The notes under the pieces are model-generated. The model did no database searches. It was not told the origin of the DNA and was given only the letters and a program-made list of their open reading frames with translations. 64,000 nt of DNA. It comes from Opitutaceae bacterium. GTDB taxonomy: Bacteria; Verrucomicrobiota; Verrucomicrobiia; Opitutales; Opitutaceae. This document shows positions 18,559 through 26,056 of this stretch, piece after piece. The DNA is taken from the NCBI GenBank assembly GCA_019634615.1, contig JAHCAZ010000014.1, forward strand, positions 1-64,000. The letters are read 5' to 3'. The position numbers were made by a program, and so were the translations under genes. Positions within the stretch are counted from its first letter, which is position 1, and every line of letters begins with the position of its first letter.

Positions 18559-21500
18559 ATGATCAACCGCATCATCACGTGGTCCCTGCACCACCGGTTT
18601 CTGGTTATCAGCGGCTTCCTCGCGCTGTGCGCGTGGGGTGTGCTTTCCATTCAGCGCGTGCCGATCGACGCGATCCCCGACCTGTCGGAAAACCAGGTCA
18701 TCGTCTATGCCGACTGGCCCGGGCGCTCGCCGCAGGAGGTGGAGGACCAGATCACCTACCCGCTCAGCGTCTCGCTCCAAGGCCTTGCCGGCGTGAAGAG
18801 CGTGCGCGCCACCTCAATGTTCGGGTTCTCGTTCCTGACCGTCATCTTCGAGGACCGCATCGATCCCTACTTCGCCCGCACCCGCGTGCTCGAGCGCTTG
18901 AACTCGCTCGGCGACACCCTGCCCGGCGGCGTCGCCGCCCGCCTCGGGCCCGATGCCACGGGCCTCGGGTGGGTTTACCAGTATTACCTCAAGGACGCCT
19001 CCGGCGCGCATGACCTGGGTTCGCTGCGCACGATCCAGGACACCTACGTCCGCTACCAGCTCGCCGCGGTGCCCGGCGTCTCCGAGGTCGCCAGCATCGG
19101 CGGCTTCGTCCGCCAGTGGCAGGTCGAGGTCTCGGCCCTCAAGCTGCGGCAATACGACGTCATGCTGGGCGAGGTCATGGACGCGGTCGCGGCCGCCAAC
19201 CTAAACGTCGGCGGCAAGACGATCGAGGAGAACGGCGCCGAGTACGTCGTGCGCGGCGTTGGTCTCGTCAGTTCCGCCGCCGACCTCGAGGCGATCGCGC
19301 TCAAGCCCCGCGACGGCAAGCCCCTGTACCTGCGCGACGTGGCCCAAGTGCGCATCGGCGGCGACTTCCGCCGCGGCGCGCTCGACGTCAACGGCCGCGC
19401 CGCCGTCGGCGGCATCGTCATCATGCGCTACGGCGAGAACGCCTGGCGCGTCATCCAGGACGTGAAGGCCCGACTCGCCGCGCTCGCCCCCGGCCTGCCA
19501 GCTGGCGTCACGGTCGAGCCGTTCTACGACCGGAGCGACCTCATCGCCCGGGCGATCGACACGCTCAAGCACGCGCTCACCGAGGAAATCATCCTCGTGA
19601 CCCTCGCGCACATCCTGTTCCTGTTCCATTTCCGCAGCATCCTGATCGTCACGCTGCCGCTGCCGGCCTCGATCTTGATCTCGTTCATCCTGATGGACCA
19701 GTTCGGCATCCCGTCGCATATCATGTCGCTGACGGGCATCGCGATCTCGATCGGCGTGCTGGTGGACGCCGGCATCGTGATGACCGAAAACGTCATCCGG
19801 CACTGCGAGCGGGCCGAGGGGGATCTCGGCCGGCGCCTCACCGGACCGGAGGTGTTCCAGCACACGTTGACCGCGGCCACGCAGGTCGGCCGGCCGATGT
19901 TCTTCTCGATGCTCGTGATCATCTTGGCCTTCGTGCCGGTGTTCCTGCTCACGGGCCAGGAAGGAAAGCTCTTTCATCCGCTCGCCTTCACGAAGTCCTT
20001 CGCCCTGATCGGCGCCGTGCTGCTCGCGGTGACGGCCGTGCCGGTGTTCTGCACCTTGCTCGTGCGCGGACCCTTCAAACCCGAGAGCGAAAACTGGCTG
20101 ATGCGGGCGCTGCTGCGCATCTACAATCCCGTCCTCGACTGGGCCTTCGTCCACCGCAAGACCGTGCTCACCCTCGCCGGCGCGCTGCTCGCGGTCTGCC
20201 TCGTGGTGGCCTTCGGTCTGCCGCGGAGCGTGAACGCCCGTCTCCCCGCCGCCGTCGCCAAGCACACCCAGGGTTTCGGCAGCGAATTCATGCCGACCCT
20301 CGAGGAGGGTTCGCTGCTTTTCATGCCGGTGCTCCTGCCTGCGACCTCGCTGACCGAGGTGCAGCGCATCATGGCCTGGCAGGACAAGGTCATGAGCGAG
20401 CACCCCGCGGTCGCCTCCGTCGCCGGCAAGCTCGGCCGCGCCGAGACCGCCACCGATCCGGCGCCGGTCGAGATGATCGAGACCACGATCATGCTGAGAC
20501 CCGAGCGCGAGTGGCCCGCCGGCACGACCAAAGCGTCCATCATCGCCGACCTCTCGGCGAAACTGATGAACGTCCCCGGCTACGTGCCCGGCTTCCTCCA
20601 GCCGATCGAGAATCGCATCCTCATGACAAGCACCGGCATCCGGGCGCAGGTCGGCGTGAAGATCTTCGGCGACAACCTCGACGCCCTCCAGCAGAAGGCC
20701 TTCGAGGTCGAGCGGGTGATCAACCGCATCCCGGGCGCCACCGGCGTCGCCCCCTCGCGGGTGCAGGGCAAGCCGTACCTCGAGGTCAGTGTCCGCCGCG
20801 GCGAACTCGCCCGCTACGGCCTAAGCGTCAAGGACGTGTTCGAGTACGTCGAGGCCGGCATCGGCGGCGCCACCGTCGGCACCACGATCCGCGGCCGCGA
20901 GCGCTGGCCGCTGCAGGTGCGCCTCGACGAGAGCGACCGCGGCGACATCGACCGGCTCGCCGACCTGGTGCTGGCGACGCCCTCTGGGGCGACGATTCGC
21001 CTCGGCCAGGTGGCCGACATCAAGCGCGTGGTTGGCCCCAACGAGATCGCGTCCGAGAACGGCCGGCTCCGCGTCTTCGTGCAGGCCAACGTGCAGGACC
21101 GCGACCTCGGCGGCTTCGTCGGGGAGATCAAGGAACGCGTCGAGCGCGAGGTGCGCCTCGATCCGGGCATGAGCCTCGAGTACTCCGGCCAGTACGAGCA
21201 CCAGCTGCGCGCGCGGCAGACGCTGCTGTATGTGTTCCCGGCGGTGATCCTGATCATCTTTGCCCTCCTGGTGATCACGTTCCGGTCGGTCGCCGAGGCC
21301 GCCCACGTGATCCTCGCGGTGCCGTTCGCCCTCACCGGCGGCGTGCTGCTGCAGGCCTGGATGGGGTTCAACTTCAGCGTCGCCGTGTGGGTCGGCTACA
21401 TCGCCCTCTTCGGCACGGCGATCCAGACCGGCGTCGTGATGGTCGTGTACCTCGAGGAGGCGGTCCAGCAGGCCCGCGCCGCGAAGGGCGCCGCGCTCGA

Positions 21501-21744
21501 CCGCGCCGATCTCCTCGCCGCCATCAAGGCCGGCGCCCGCCTGCGCCTGCGGCCCAAGGTCATGACGGTCGCGACCACGGTGGCCTCGCTGCTCCCGATC
21601 TTCTGGAGTAACCGCACCGGCGTGGAGATCATGCAGCCCCTGGCCGCCCCGGTGGTCGGCGGCATGCTGTCGAGCCTCGTGCATATCCTGATTGTCACGC
21701 CCGTGATCTTCGCGTGGCTTCGGGAGCGGAAACTCCGCCCCTGA
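18559..21744 (+). CDS. cusA: CusA-type Cu(I)/Ag(I) RND efflux pump
   Basis: The 1061-residue inner-membrane pump exports monovalent copper or silver using the proton gradient. It has the HME-RND layout with twelve membrane segments and two large periplasmic loops. In transmembrane helix 4 the sequence is SIGVLVDAGIVMTEN, as in the CusA/SilA group rather than the DFG-type of divalent-metal pumps. The three metal-relay methionines of CusA can be placed at EFMPTLEEGSLLFMP, PVEMIETT and NRILMTSTGIR (about residues 577, 635 and 687). It is coupled to the adaptor upstream; the sigma gene starts five bases after its stop. No outer-membrane channel gene is in this unit. Confidence 0.95.
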   Translation: MINRIITWSLHHRFLVISGFLALCAWGVLSIQRVPIDAIPDLSENQVIVYADWPGRSPQEVEDQITYPLSVSLQGLAGVKSVRATSMFGFSFLTVIFEDRIDPYFARTRVLERLNSLGDTLPGGVAARLGPDATGLGWVYQYYLKDASGAHDLGSLRTIQDTYVRYQLAAVPGVSEVASIGGFVRQWQVEVSALKLRQYDVMLGEVMDAVAAANLNVGGKTIEENGAEYVVRGVGLVSSAADLEAIALKPRDGKPLYLRDVAQVRIGGDFRRGALDVNGRAAVGGIVIMRYGENAWRVIQDVKARLAALAPGLPAGVTVEPFYDRSDLIARAIDTLKHALTEEIILVTLAHILFLFHFRSILIVTLPLPASILISFILMDQFGIPSHIMSLTGIAISIGVLVDAGIVMTENVIRHCERAEGDLGRRLTGPEVFQHTLTAATQVGRPMFFSMLVIILAFVPVFLLTGQEGKLFHPLAFTKSFALIGAVLLAVTAVPVFCTLLVRGPFKPESENWLMRALLRIYNPVLDWAFVHRKTVLTLAGALLAVCLVVAFGLPRSVNARLPAAVAKHTQGFGSEFMPTLEEGSLLFMPVLLPATSLTEVQRIMAWQDKVMSEHPAVASVAGKLGRAETATDPAPVEMIETTIMLRPEREWPAGTTKASIIADLSAKLMNVPGYVPGFLQPIENRILMTSTGIRAQVGVKIFGDNLDALQQKAFEVERVINRIPGATGVAPSRVQGKPYLEVSVRRGELARYGLSVKDVFEYVEAGIGGATVGTTIRGRERWPLQVRLDESDRGDIDRLADLVLATPSGATIRLGQVADIKRVVGPNEIASENGRLRVFVQANVQDRDLGGFVGEIKERVEREVRLDPGMSLEYSGQYEHQLRARQTLLYVFPAVILIIFALLVITFRSVAEAAHVILAVPFALTGGVLLQAWMGFNFSVAVWVGYIALFGTAIQTGVVMVVYLEEAVQQARAAKGAALDRADLLAAIKAGARLRLRPKVMTVATTVASLLPIFWSNRTGVEIMQPLAAPVVGGMLSSLVHILIVTPVIFAWLRERKLRP

Positions 21745-21749
21745 GTCCC

Positions 21750-22322
21750 ATGGCCCGATCCCCCACCCAGCTCGCCGAAGCCCTCAACGCCCGCCGCGCC
21801 ACCTTCAAGGCGTTCCTCACCCGGCGCGTCGGCAGCGCGGCGCTCGCGGAAGACCTGTTGCAGGACAGTCTGATCAAGGCCCTGCGGCATGCCGACTCCG
21901 TGACCGAAGACGAGCGGACCACGGCCTGGTTCTACCGGATCCTGCGCAACGCCGTGATCGACCACTACCGGTCCGCCGCCTCCGCCCGAAGGCGCGACGA
22001 CGCCCTCGGCACGCTCGTGGCGAGCCTGGGCGAGGACATCGCCGAGGCCTCCGGCAGCTGGGAGAAGCAGCTCTGCGGCTGTCTCAAGTCCATCGCCGCC
22101 ACCCTGAAACCGCCGCAGGCGGAACTCATCCGCCGCGTCGATCTCGAGGGCGAATCCGTCCAGGCGGTCGCCAAGGCGCTCGGCCTCACCGCCAACCACG
22201 CCAGCGTGCTCCTGCACCGCGGACGCAAGGAGCTGCGGGTGCGCCTCGAGCGCTTCTGCGGCGCCTGCGCCCAAGGCGCGTGTCTGGACTGCGATTGCGC
22301 GGCGACCGCAAAGACCCAGTAA
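21750..22322 (+). CDS. ECF sigma factor with a Cys-rich C-terminal tail (CorE-like)
   Basis: The 190-residue protein has sigma region 2 (FKAFLTRRVGSAALAEDLLQ...WFYRILRNAVIDHYR, about 19-74) and region 4 (about 120-165; LEGESVQAVAKALGLTANHASVLLHRGRKEL). Unusually it ends in a cysteine cluster: C170, C173, C178, C181 and C183, with C109 and C111 between the domains. This arrangement recalls the metal-sensing CorE sigma factors, which respond directly to copper or cadmium through a C-terminal cysteine-rich domain and need no anti-sigma factor. None is visible nearby. It is cotranscribed with cusBA and is the only regulator I found in the island. Confidence 0.82.
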   Translation: MARSPTQLAEALNARRATFKAFLTRRVGSAALAEDLLQDSLIKALRHADSVTEDERTTAWFYRILRNAVIDHYRSAASARRRDDALGTLVASLGEDIAEASGSWEKQLCGCLKSIAATLKPPQAELIRRVDLEGESVQAVAKALGLTANHASVLLHRGRKELRVRLERFCGACAQGACLDCDCAATAKTQ

Positions 22323-22340
22323 GCCAGGACCCGGCAGGTG

Positions 22341-22488
22341 AACCGCGAAGAACGCGAAGGGCCGCGAAGGAAATTGGCGAGTATCATGATGAAAGGAACA
22401 CGTATCCATCGGGGATAGGTTCATTTGCCAGAAGAGATCCCATTCCACCTGCAAATCTTCGCGAGCCTTAGCGCCCTTCGCGGTATTC
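22341..22488. repeat. Diverged family A inverted repeat after the sigma gene
   Basis: GAACCGCGAAGAACGCGAAGG... (from 22341) pairs with ...CTTCGCGAGCCTTAGCGCCCTTCGCGGT ending at about 22484. The loop of about 80 bases contains no gene. It separates the cusBA-sigma unit from the genes downstream. Confidence 0.65.
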
Positions 22489-22552
22489 CACTGAATTATT
22501 CCGTGTAAGGTTTCACCCCGGCACCCGTCTCCGGCATGAATCCATCAACATC

Positions 22553-22711
22553 ATGCCCAAGACCAACACCTCCTCCGTCATCCCGCCCTGTGGTTGCGCC
22601 CGCTGCCCATGCGATCGCGGCCCGCGCTGCCGCTGCCACGATCTCAACGCCCTGCTGGCCCTCGCCCTTTGGGACTACGGCCGGATGATCCGCCGTCGCC
22701 GGACCCGGTGA
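22553..22711 (+). CDS. 52-residue Cys-rich peptide, possible metallothionein or metal chaperone
   Basis: This short frame runs from ATG 22553 to TGA 22709-22711. The N-terminal half holds six cysteines and a histidine in the pattern CGCARCPC...CRCH (C13, C15, C18, C20, C26, C28, H29). A short hydrophobic helix (LNALLALALWDYG) and a basic tail (RRRRTR) follow. Third codon positions are almost all G or C, as in neighbouring genes, which supports real coding. The cysteine density and position inside a copper/silver efflux island suggest binding of soft metal ions. No Shine-Dalgarno sequence is seen, but most genes here lack one. I do not recognise a named family. Confidence 0.65.
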   Translation: MPKTNTSSVIPPCGCARCPCDRGPRCRCHDLNALLALALWDYGRMIRRRRTR

Positions 22712-22773
22712 ATCCACCGATTCATGGCTTTATCTCCGCGTCGAACCGTCGCAGCCTCCCTCCGACCCCGACC

Positions 22774-23235
22774 ATGCGAACCCTCGAGTTGAAAATCCCG
22801 CCGGCCGTCGTGGGCCTCGCGGTCGGCGCCGCGATGTGGGCGGCCGCCCGTTACGGGCCGGTCGGCAATTTCGCGCTGCCGGCGAACCGGCTCATCGCCG
22901 CCGTCCTGGCCTCAACCGGGGTTGTCGTTGCCGTTTTGGGCGTCGCCGCGTTTCGCCGGGCCCGGACCACCGTCAACCCCCTGCAACCCGGGAACGCCTC
23001 GAGCCTGGTCGTCTCGGGCATCTACCGTCGGACACGCAATCCCATGTATCTCGGCATGCTGCTGGTGCTGCTGGGCTGGGCGGTGTTGCTCGCGAACGCT
23101 CTGGCCTTTGCCATCGCCGCGGTGTTCATTCCGCTGATGAACCGGCTCCAGATTCGGCCCGAGGAAAAGATCCTGGCCGCGCGTTTCGGGACAGCCTTCA
23201 CCGACTATCAATCCGCGGTGCGCCGCTGGATCTGA
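22774..23235 (+). CDS. Isoprenylcysteine carboxyl methyltransferase-like integral membrane protein
   Basis: The 153-residue protein has about four hydrophobic helices and the family signature GIYRRTRNPMYLGMLLVLLGW, followed by RPEEKILAARFGTAFTDYQSAVRRWI. This is the phospholipid methyltransferase/ICMT-like family, S-adenosylmethionine-dependent enzymes of the inner membrane. Bacterial members are common in metal-resistance clusters, where their role is unclear. ATG 22774 (MRTLELKIPP) was chosen over the longer open frame, which overlaps the Cys-rich peptide gene. The next gene starts 24 bases after its stop. Confidence 0.8.
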   Translation: MRTLELKIPPAVVGLAVGAAMWAAARYGPVGNFALPANRLIAAVLASTGVVVAVLGVAAFRRARTTVNPLQPGNASSLVVSGIYRRTRNPMYLGMLLVLLGWAVLLANALAFAIAAVFIPLMNRLQIRPEEKILAARFGTAFTDYQSAVRRWI

Positions 23236-23258
23236 ACCTCCAACCCACCGGAAACCCC

Positions 23259-23660
23259 ATGGAATATCTCATTGGTTTCGGCCTGGCCCTGGCCGCCGCC
23301 CTGTTCGCCCGTTTCACCGGTCTCGACCGTGACCGGGCCTTTTATCCGACCGTCATGATCGTGATCGCGCTGACCTACGGCTTGTTCGCCGCCATGGCCG
23401 GTTCCCTGTCGGTGCTCGCCCTGGAATCCGTGGCCATCGTCGGATTCATCGTGGTCGCAGTGCTGGGATTCAAATTCAGCGCGTGGATCGTGGTCGCGGC
23501 CTTGGCCGGCCACGGAATCTACGATTTCTTTCATCCCCATGTGCTGAACAATCCCGGCGTGCCCGTGTGGTGGCCGGGGTTCTGCCTGACCTACGATGTC
23601 ACCGCCGCCGGCTACCTCGCTTGGCTGCTGCTGAGGCGGCAGGCCGACACCGCCCGCTGA
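23259..23660 (+). CDS. Small integral membrane protein (DUF6010-like)
   Basis: This 133-residue protein has four or five hydrophobic segments, starting MEYLIGFGLALAAALFARF. Conserved-looking polar residues lie near the C-terminus (GHGIYDFFHPHVLNNPGVPVWW, FCLTYDVTAAGYLA). I think this is the DUF6010 group, known only by sequence; that is recall, not a search. Function is unknown. It lies between the ICMT-like gene and the copper ATPase on the same strand and may share their transcript. The His/Asp residues in HGIYDFFHPH could bind a metal, which is speculation. Confidence 0.65.
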   Translation: MEYLIGFGLALAAALFARFTGLDRDRAFYPTVMIVIALTYGLFAAMAGSLSVLALESVAIVGFIVVAVLGFKFSAWIVVAALAGHGIYDFFHPHVLNNPGVPVWWPGFCLTYDVTAAGYLAWLLLRRQADTAR

Positions 23661-23757
23661 ACCCACCGCCGTGGCGGCGCGATCGCATCGACTCGCCTTC
23701 TGGGCGTCGTAAGAAATCACTTTCGAATCCGTCTCATGCCATGAAATCACCCAACGC

Positions 23758-25815
23758 ATGACACACGATCACTCCTCCCCCACCCACCCTCACGCCGGAC
23801 CAGACCAGCCGGACACGCCCGCGCCCGACGAACTCGTCTACATGGGCCTGCCGCACGAGCGCTACCTGCGCCCGCGGTTCTATGTCGCCGTCGCCCTCAC
23901 GCTGCCGGTGCTGTTCCTTTCGATGACCCCGATGGTCACGCACGAGATCTACGATTGGATGACCATGCACCAGTCGGCGTGGCTGCAGGCGATCCTGACC
24001 ACGCCCGTGTTCTTCTGGGCCGGCTGGCCGTTCATCCGCCGCTGGTGGAAGTCCATCGTCGAGCGCGACACCAACATGTTCACGCTGACGGTCACTGGCA
24101 CCGGCGCCGCGTATTTCTTCAGTCTCGCCGCGACGATCTTCTGGTACCGGTTCCCCGCCGAGTATTTCACGCACCACGGCGGCCCGATCTATTTCGAGGG
24201 CACGGCCTTCATCACGACGATCGTGCTGCTAGGCCAGATCCTCGAGCAGCGCGCCCACGCGCGCACCGATGCCGCCATCCGCGCGCTCATGGACCTCGCC
24301 CCCAAGACCGCTCACCGCCAGCGCGCCGACGGCACCGAGGAGGACGTGCCGGTCGCAGACGTGCAACCCGGGGACAACCTGCGGGTGCGGCCCGGCGAGC
24401 GTCTGCCGGTGGATGGTGTTCTCGCTGCGGGCGCGGCCGAGGTCGACGAATCGATGTTAACTGGCGAACCGCTCCCGGTGGCCAAGACCGCCGGTGACAA
24501 GCTCAGCGCCGGCTCACTCAACACCACCGGCACCTTCGTCTACCGCGCCGAGCGCGTTGGCGCCGACACGCTGCTGGCGCAGATTGTCCGCCTCGTCGAG
24601 CAAGCCGTCGAGAGCGAGGCCCCCATCGCCCGCCTCGCCGACCGCGTCTCTGCGTGGTTCGTGCCCGCCGTGCTCGCGATCGCCGTCACCACCTTTTTCG
24701 CCTGGGGCCTGCTCGTCCCGGACCGCGGTTGGCTCATGGGCCTGTTGAACGCCGTCGCCGTCCTCATCATCGCCTGCCCCTGCGCCCTCGGCCTCGCCAC
24801 GCCTGTCTCGCTCGTCACCGGCATCGGTCGCGGCGCGCAGGCCGGCGTGCTGGTCAAGGACGCCGCCGCGCTCGAGCACTTCGCCGCCGCCGACACGCTG
24901 CTGATCGACAAGACCGGCACGTTGACGGCCGGACGGCCCGAGGTCGTGGCGGTGCTGCCGGCGTCAGGCGTCAGCCAAAGCGAACTGCTCACGCTCGCCG
25001 CCGCCGCCGAATCCGCCAGTGAGCATCCGCTGGCCCGGGCGATCGTCGCCGCGGCCCAGGCACGCGGGCTCAGTCTGCCGGCCGCCACGGAATTTGTCGC
25101 AGAGCCGGGATTTGGGGTTCGCGCGATGGTCGGCGGACGCCGCGTCGCCGTGGGGCGCGCGCCGATCCCGGCACGTCCGGAGGCCGTGCCCTACCCCCTG
25201 AGCGCAACCGTGGTGGCGGTTACGGTGGACGCAGGCGAGATCGGCACCTTGGCGCTGGCCGACACGGTCAAGCCCACGACCCCGGCGGCGATCGCGGAGC
25301 TGCAGCGTCTCGGCCTGCGGGTTGTGATGGTCACGGGCGACCGCGAGGAATCGGCGCGCGCCCTGGCTGCCGAGCTTCACCTCGACGGTTACCATGCCGG
25401 CGTCACGCCGGCGCGGAAGCAGGAACTGGTACGCGAACATCAAGCCCGTGGCGAAAAGGTGGCTTTCGCCGGCGACGGCCTGAACGACGCCCCCGCGCTC
25501 GCGGCCGCCGACACCGGCATCGCCATGGGCACCGGGACCGACGTCGCCATGCACAGCGCCGGCATCGTGCTCGTGAAGGGCGACCTGCAGGCGCTCGTGC
25601 GCGCCGTGCACCTGAGCCGCGCCGTGATGCGCAACATCAAGCAGAACCTCTTCTGGGCCTTCGCCTATAACACCCTCGGCCTGCCCCTCGCCGCTGGCCT
25701 GCTTTACCCGCTCTTCGGCTGGCTCCTGCAACCGATGGTCGCCGGCGCGGCGATGAGCATCAGCTCGATCACGGTCGTCTCCAACGCGTTGCGGCTGCGG
25801 CGGTCGAGGCTCTAG
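23758..25815 (+). CDS. Copper-translocating P1B-type ATPase
   Basis: The 685-residue pump exports Cu(I) or Ag(I) from the cytoplasm using ATP. It has the metal-path motif CPCALGLATP, phosphorylation site DKTGTLTAG, phosphatase loop TGEPLPV, and hinge GDGLNDAPALAAADTGIAMGTG. The N-terminus lacks any HMA domain; instead it has a short His-rich tail (MTHDHSSPTHPHAG). Eight membrane helices are expected. The CPC motif argues for copper/silver over zinc/cadmium. It would deliver metal to the periplasm, where CusBA-type systems remove it. Length is typical for HMA-less copper ATPases. Confidence 0.93.
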   Translation: MTHDHSSPTHPHAGPDQPDTPAPDELVYMGLPHERYLRPRFYVAVALTLPVLFLSMTPMVTHEIYDWMTMHQSAWLQAILTTPVFFWAGWPFIRRWWKSIVERDTNMFTLTVTGTGAAYFFSLAATIFWYRFPAEYFTHHGGPIYFEGTAFITTIVLLGQILEQRAHARTDAAIRALMDLAPKTAHRQRADGTEEDVPVADVQPGDNLRVRPGERLPVDGVLAAGAAEVDESMLTGEPLPVAKTAGDKLSAGSLNTTGTFVYRAERVGADTLLAQIVRLVEQAVESEAPIARLADRVSAWFVPAVLAIAVTTFFAWGLLVPDRGWLMGLLNAVAVLIIACPCALGLATPVSLVTGIGRGAQAGVLVKDAAALEHFAAADTLLIDKTGTLTAGRPEVVAVLPASGVSQSELLTLAAAAESASEHPLARAIVAAAQARGLSLPAATEFVAEPGFGVRAMVGGRRVAVGRAPIPARPEAVPYPLSATVVAVTVDAGEIGTLALADTVKPTTPAAIAELQRLGLRVVMVTGDREESARALAAELHLDGYHAGVTPARKQELVREHQARGEKVAFAGDGLNDAPALAAADTGIAMGTGTDVAMHSAGIVLVKGDLQALVRAVHLSRAVMRNIKQNLFWAFAYNTLGLPLAAGLLYPLFGWLLQPMVAGAAMSISSITVVSNALRLRRSRL

Positions 25816-25853
25816 CCCTGCTGGAACCGCCGAAGTCGCGCTTGTCCGATCCC

Positions 25854-25926
25854 ATCGCGGAAAGGCGGAAGGACGGAGGCGCGGAATCTCTCTGACTGTT
25901 ATATTCAGTTTCCGCGTTTCCTCCCG
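25854..25926. repeat. Family C inverted repeat after the copper ATPase
   Basis: ATCGCGGAAAGGCGGAAGGA... pairs with ...TTTCCGCGTTTCCTCC around a short A/T-rich loop (TGACTGTTATATTCAG). It is built from units of about eight bases containing GCGGAAG. A larger member lies at 49507-49673. It probably marks the 3' end of the ATPase transcript. Confidence 0.7.
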
Positions 25927-26056
25927 GGCCTCGATCGCGAACAAGCGTGCTTCACATCTGATCGCGGCGCCGTCCGGCGCTAATTTTTCTCCATCCAACC
26001 CGTAACCATTTGTCAGGAGCGCAGGTTGTCAGCTAGCAACTGACTCTCCTGCCCTG

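Noticed and set aside
26020-26045. Short inverted sequences around GTTGTCAGCTAGCAACTGAC before the DUF5916-like gene
   Set aside because: Stems are only four to five bases and ambiguous; not better than chance.
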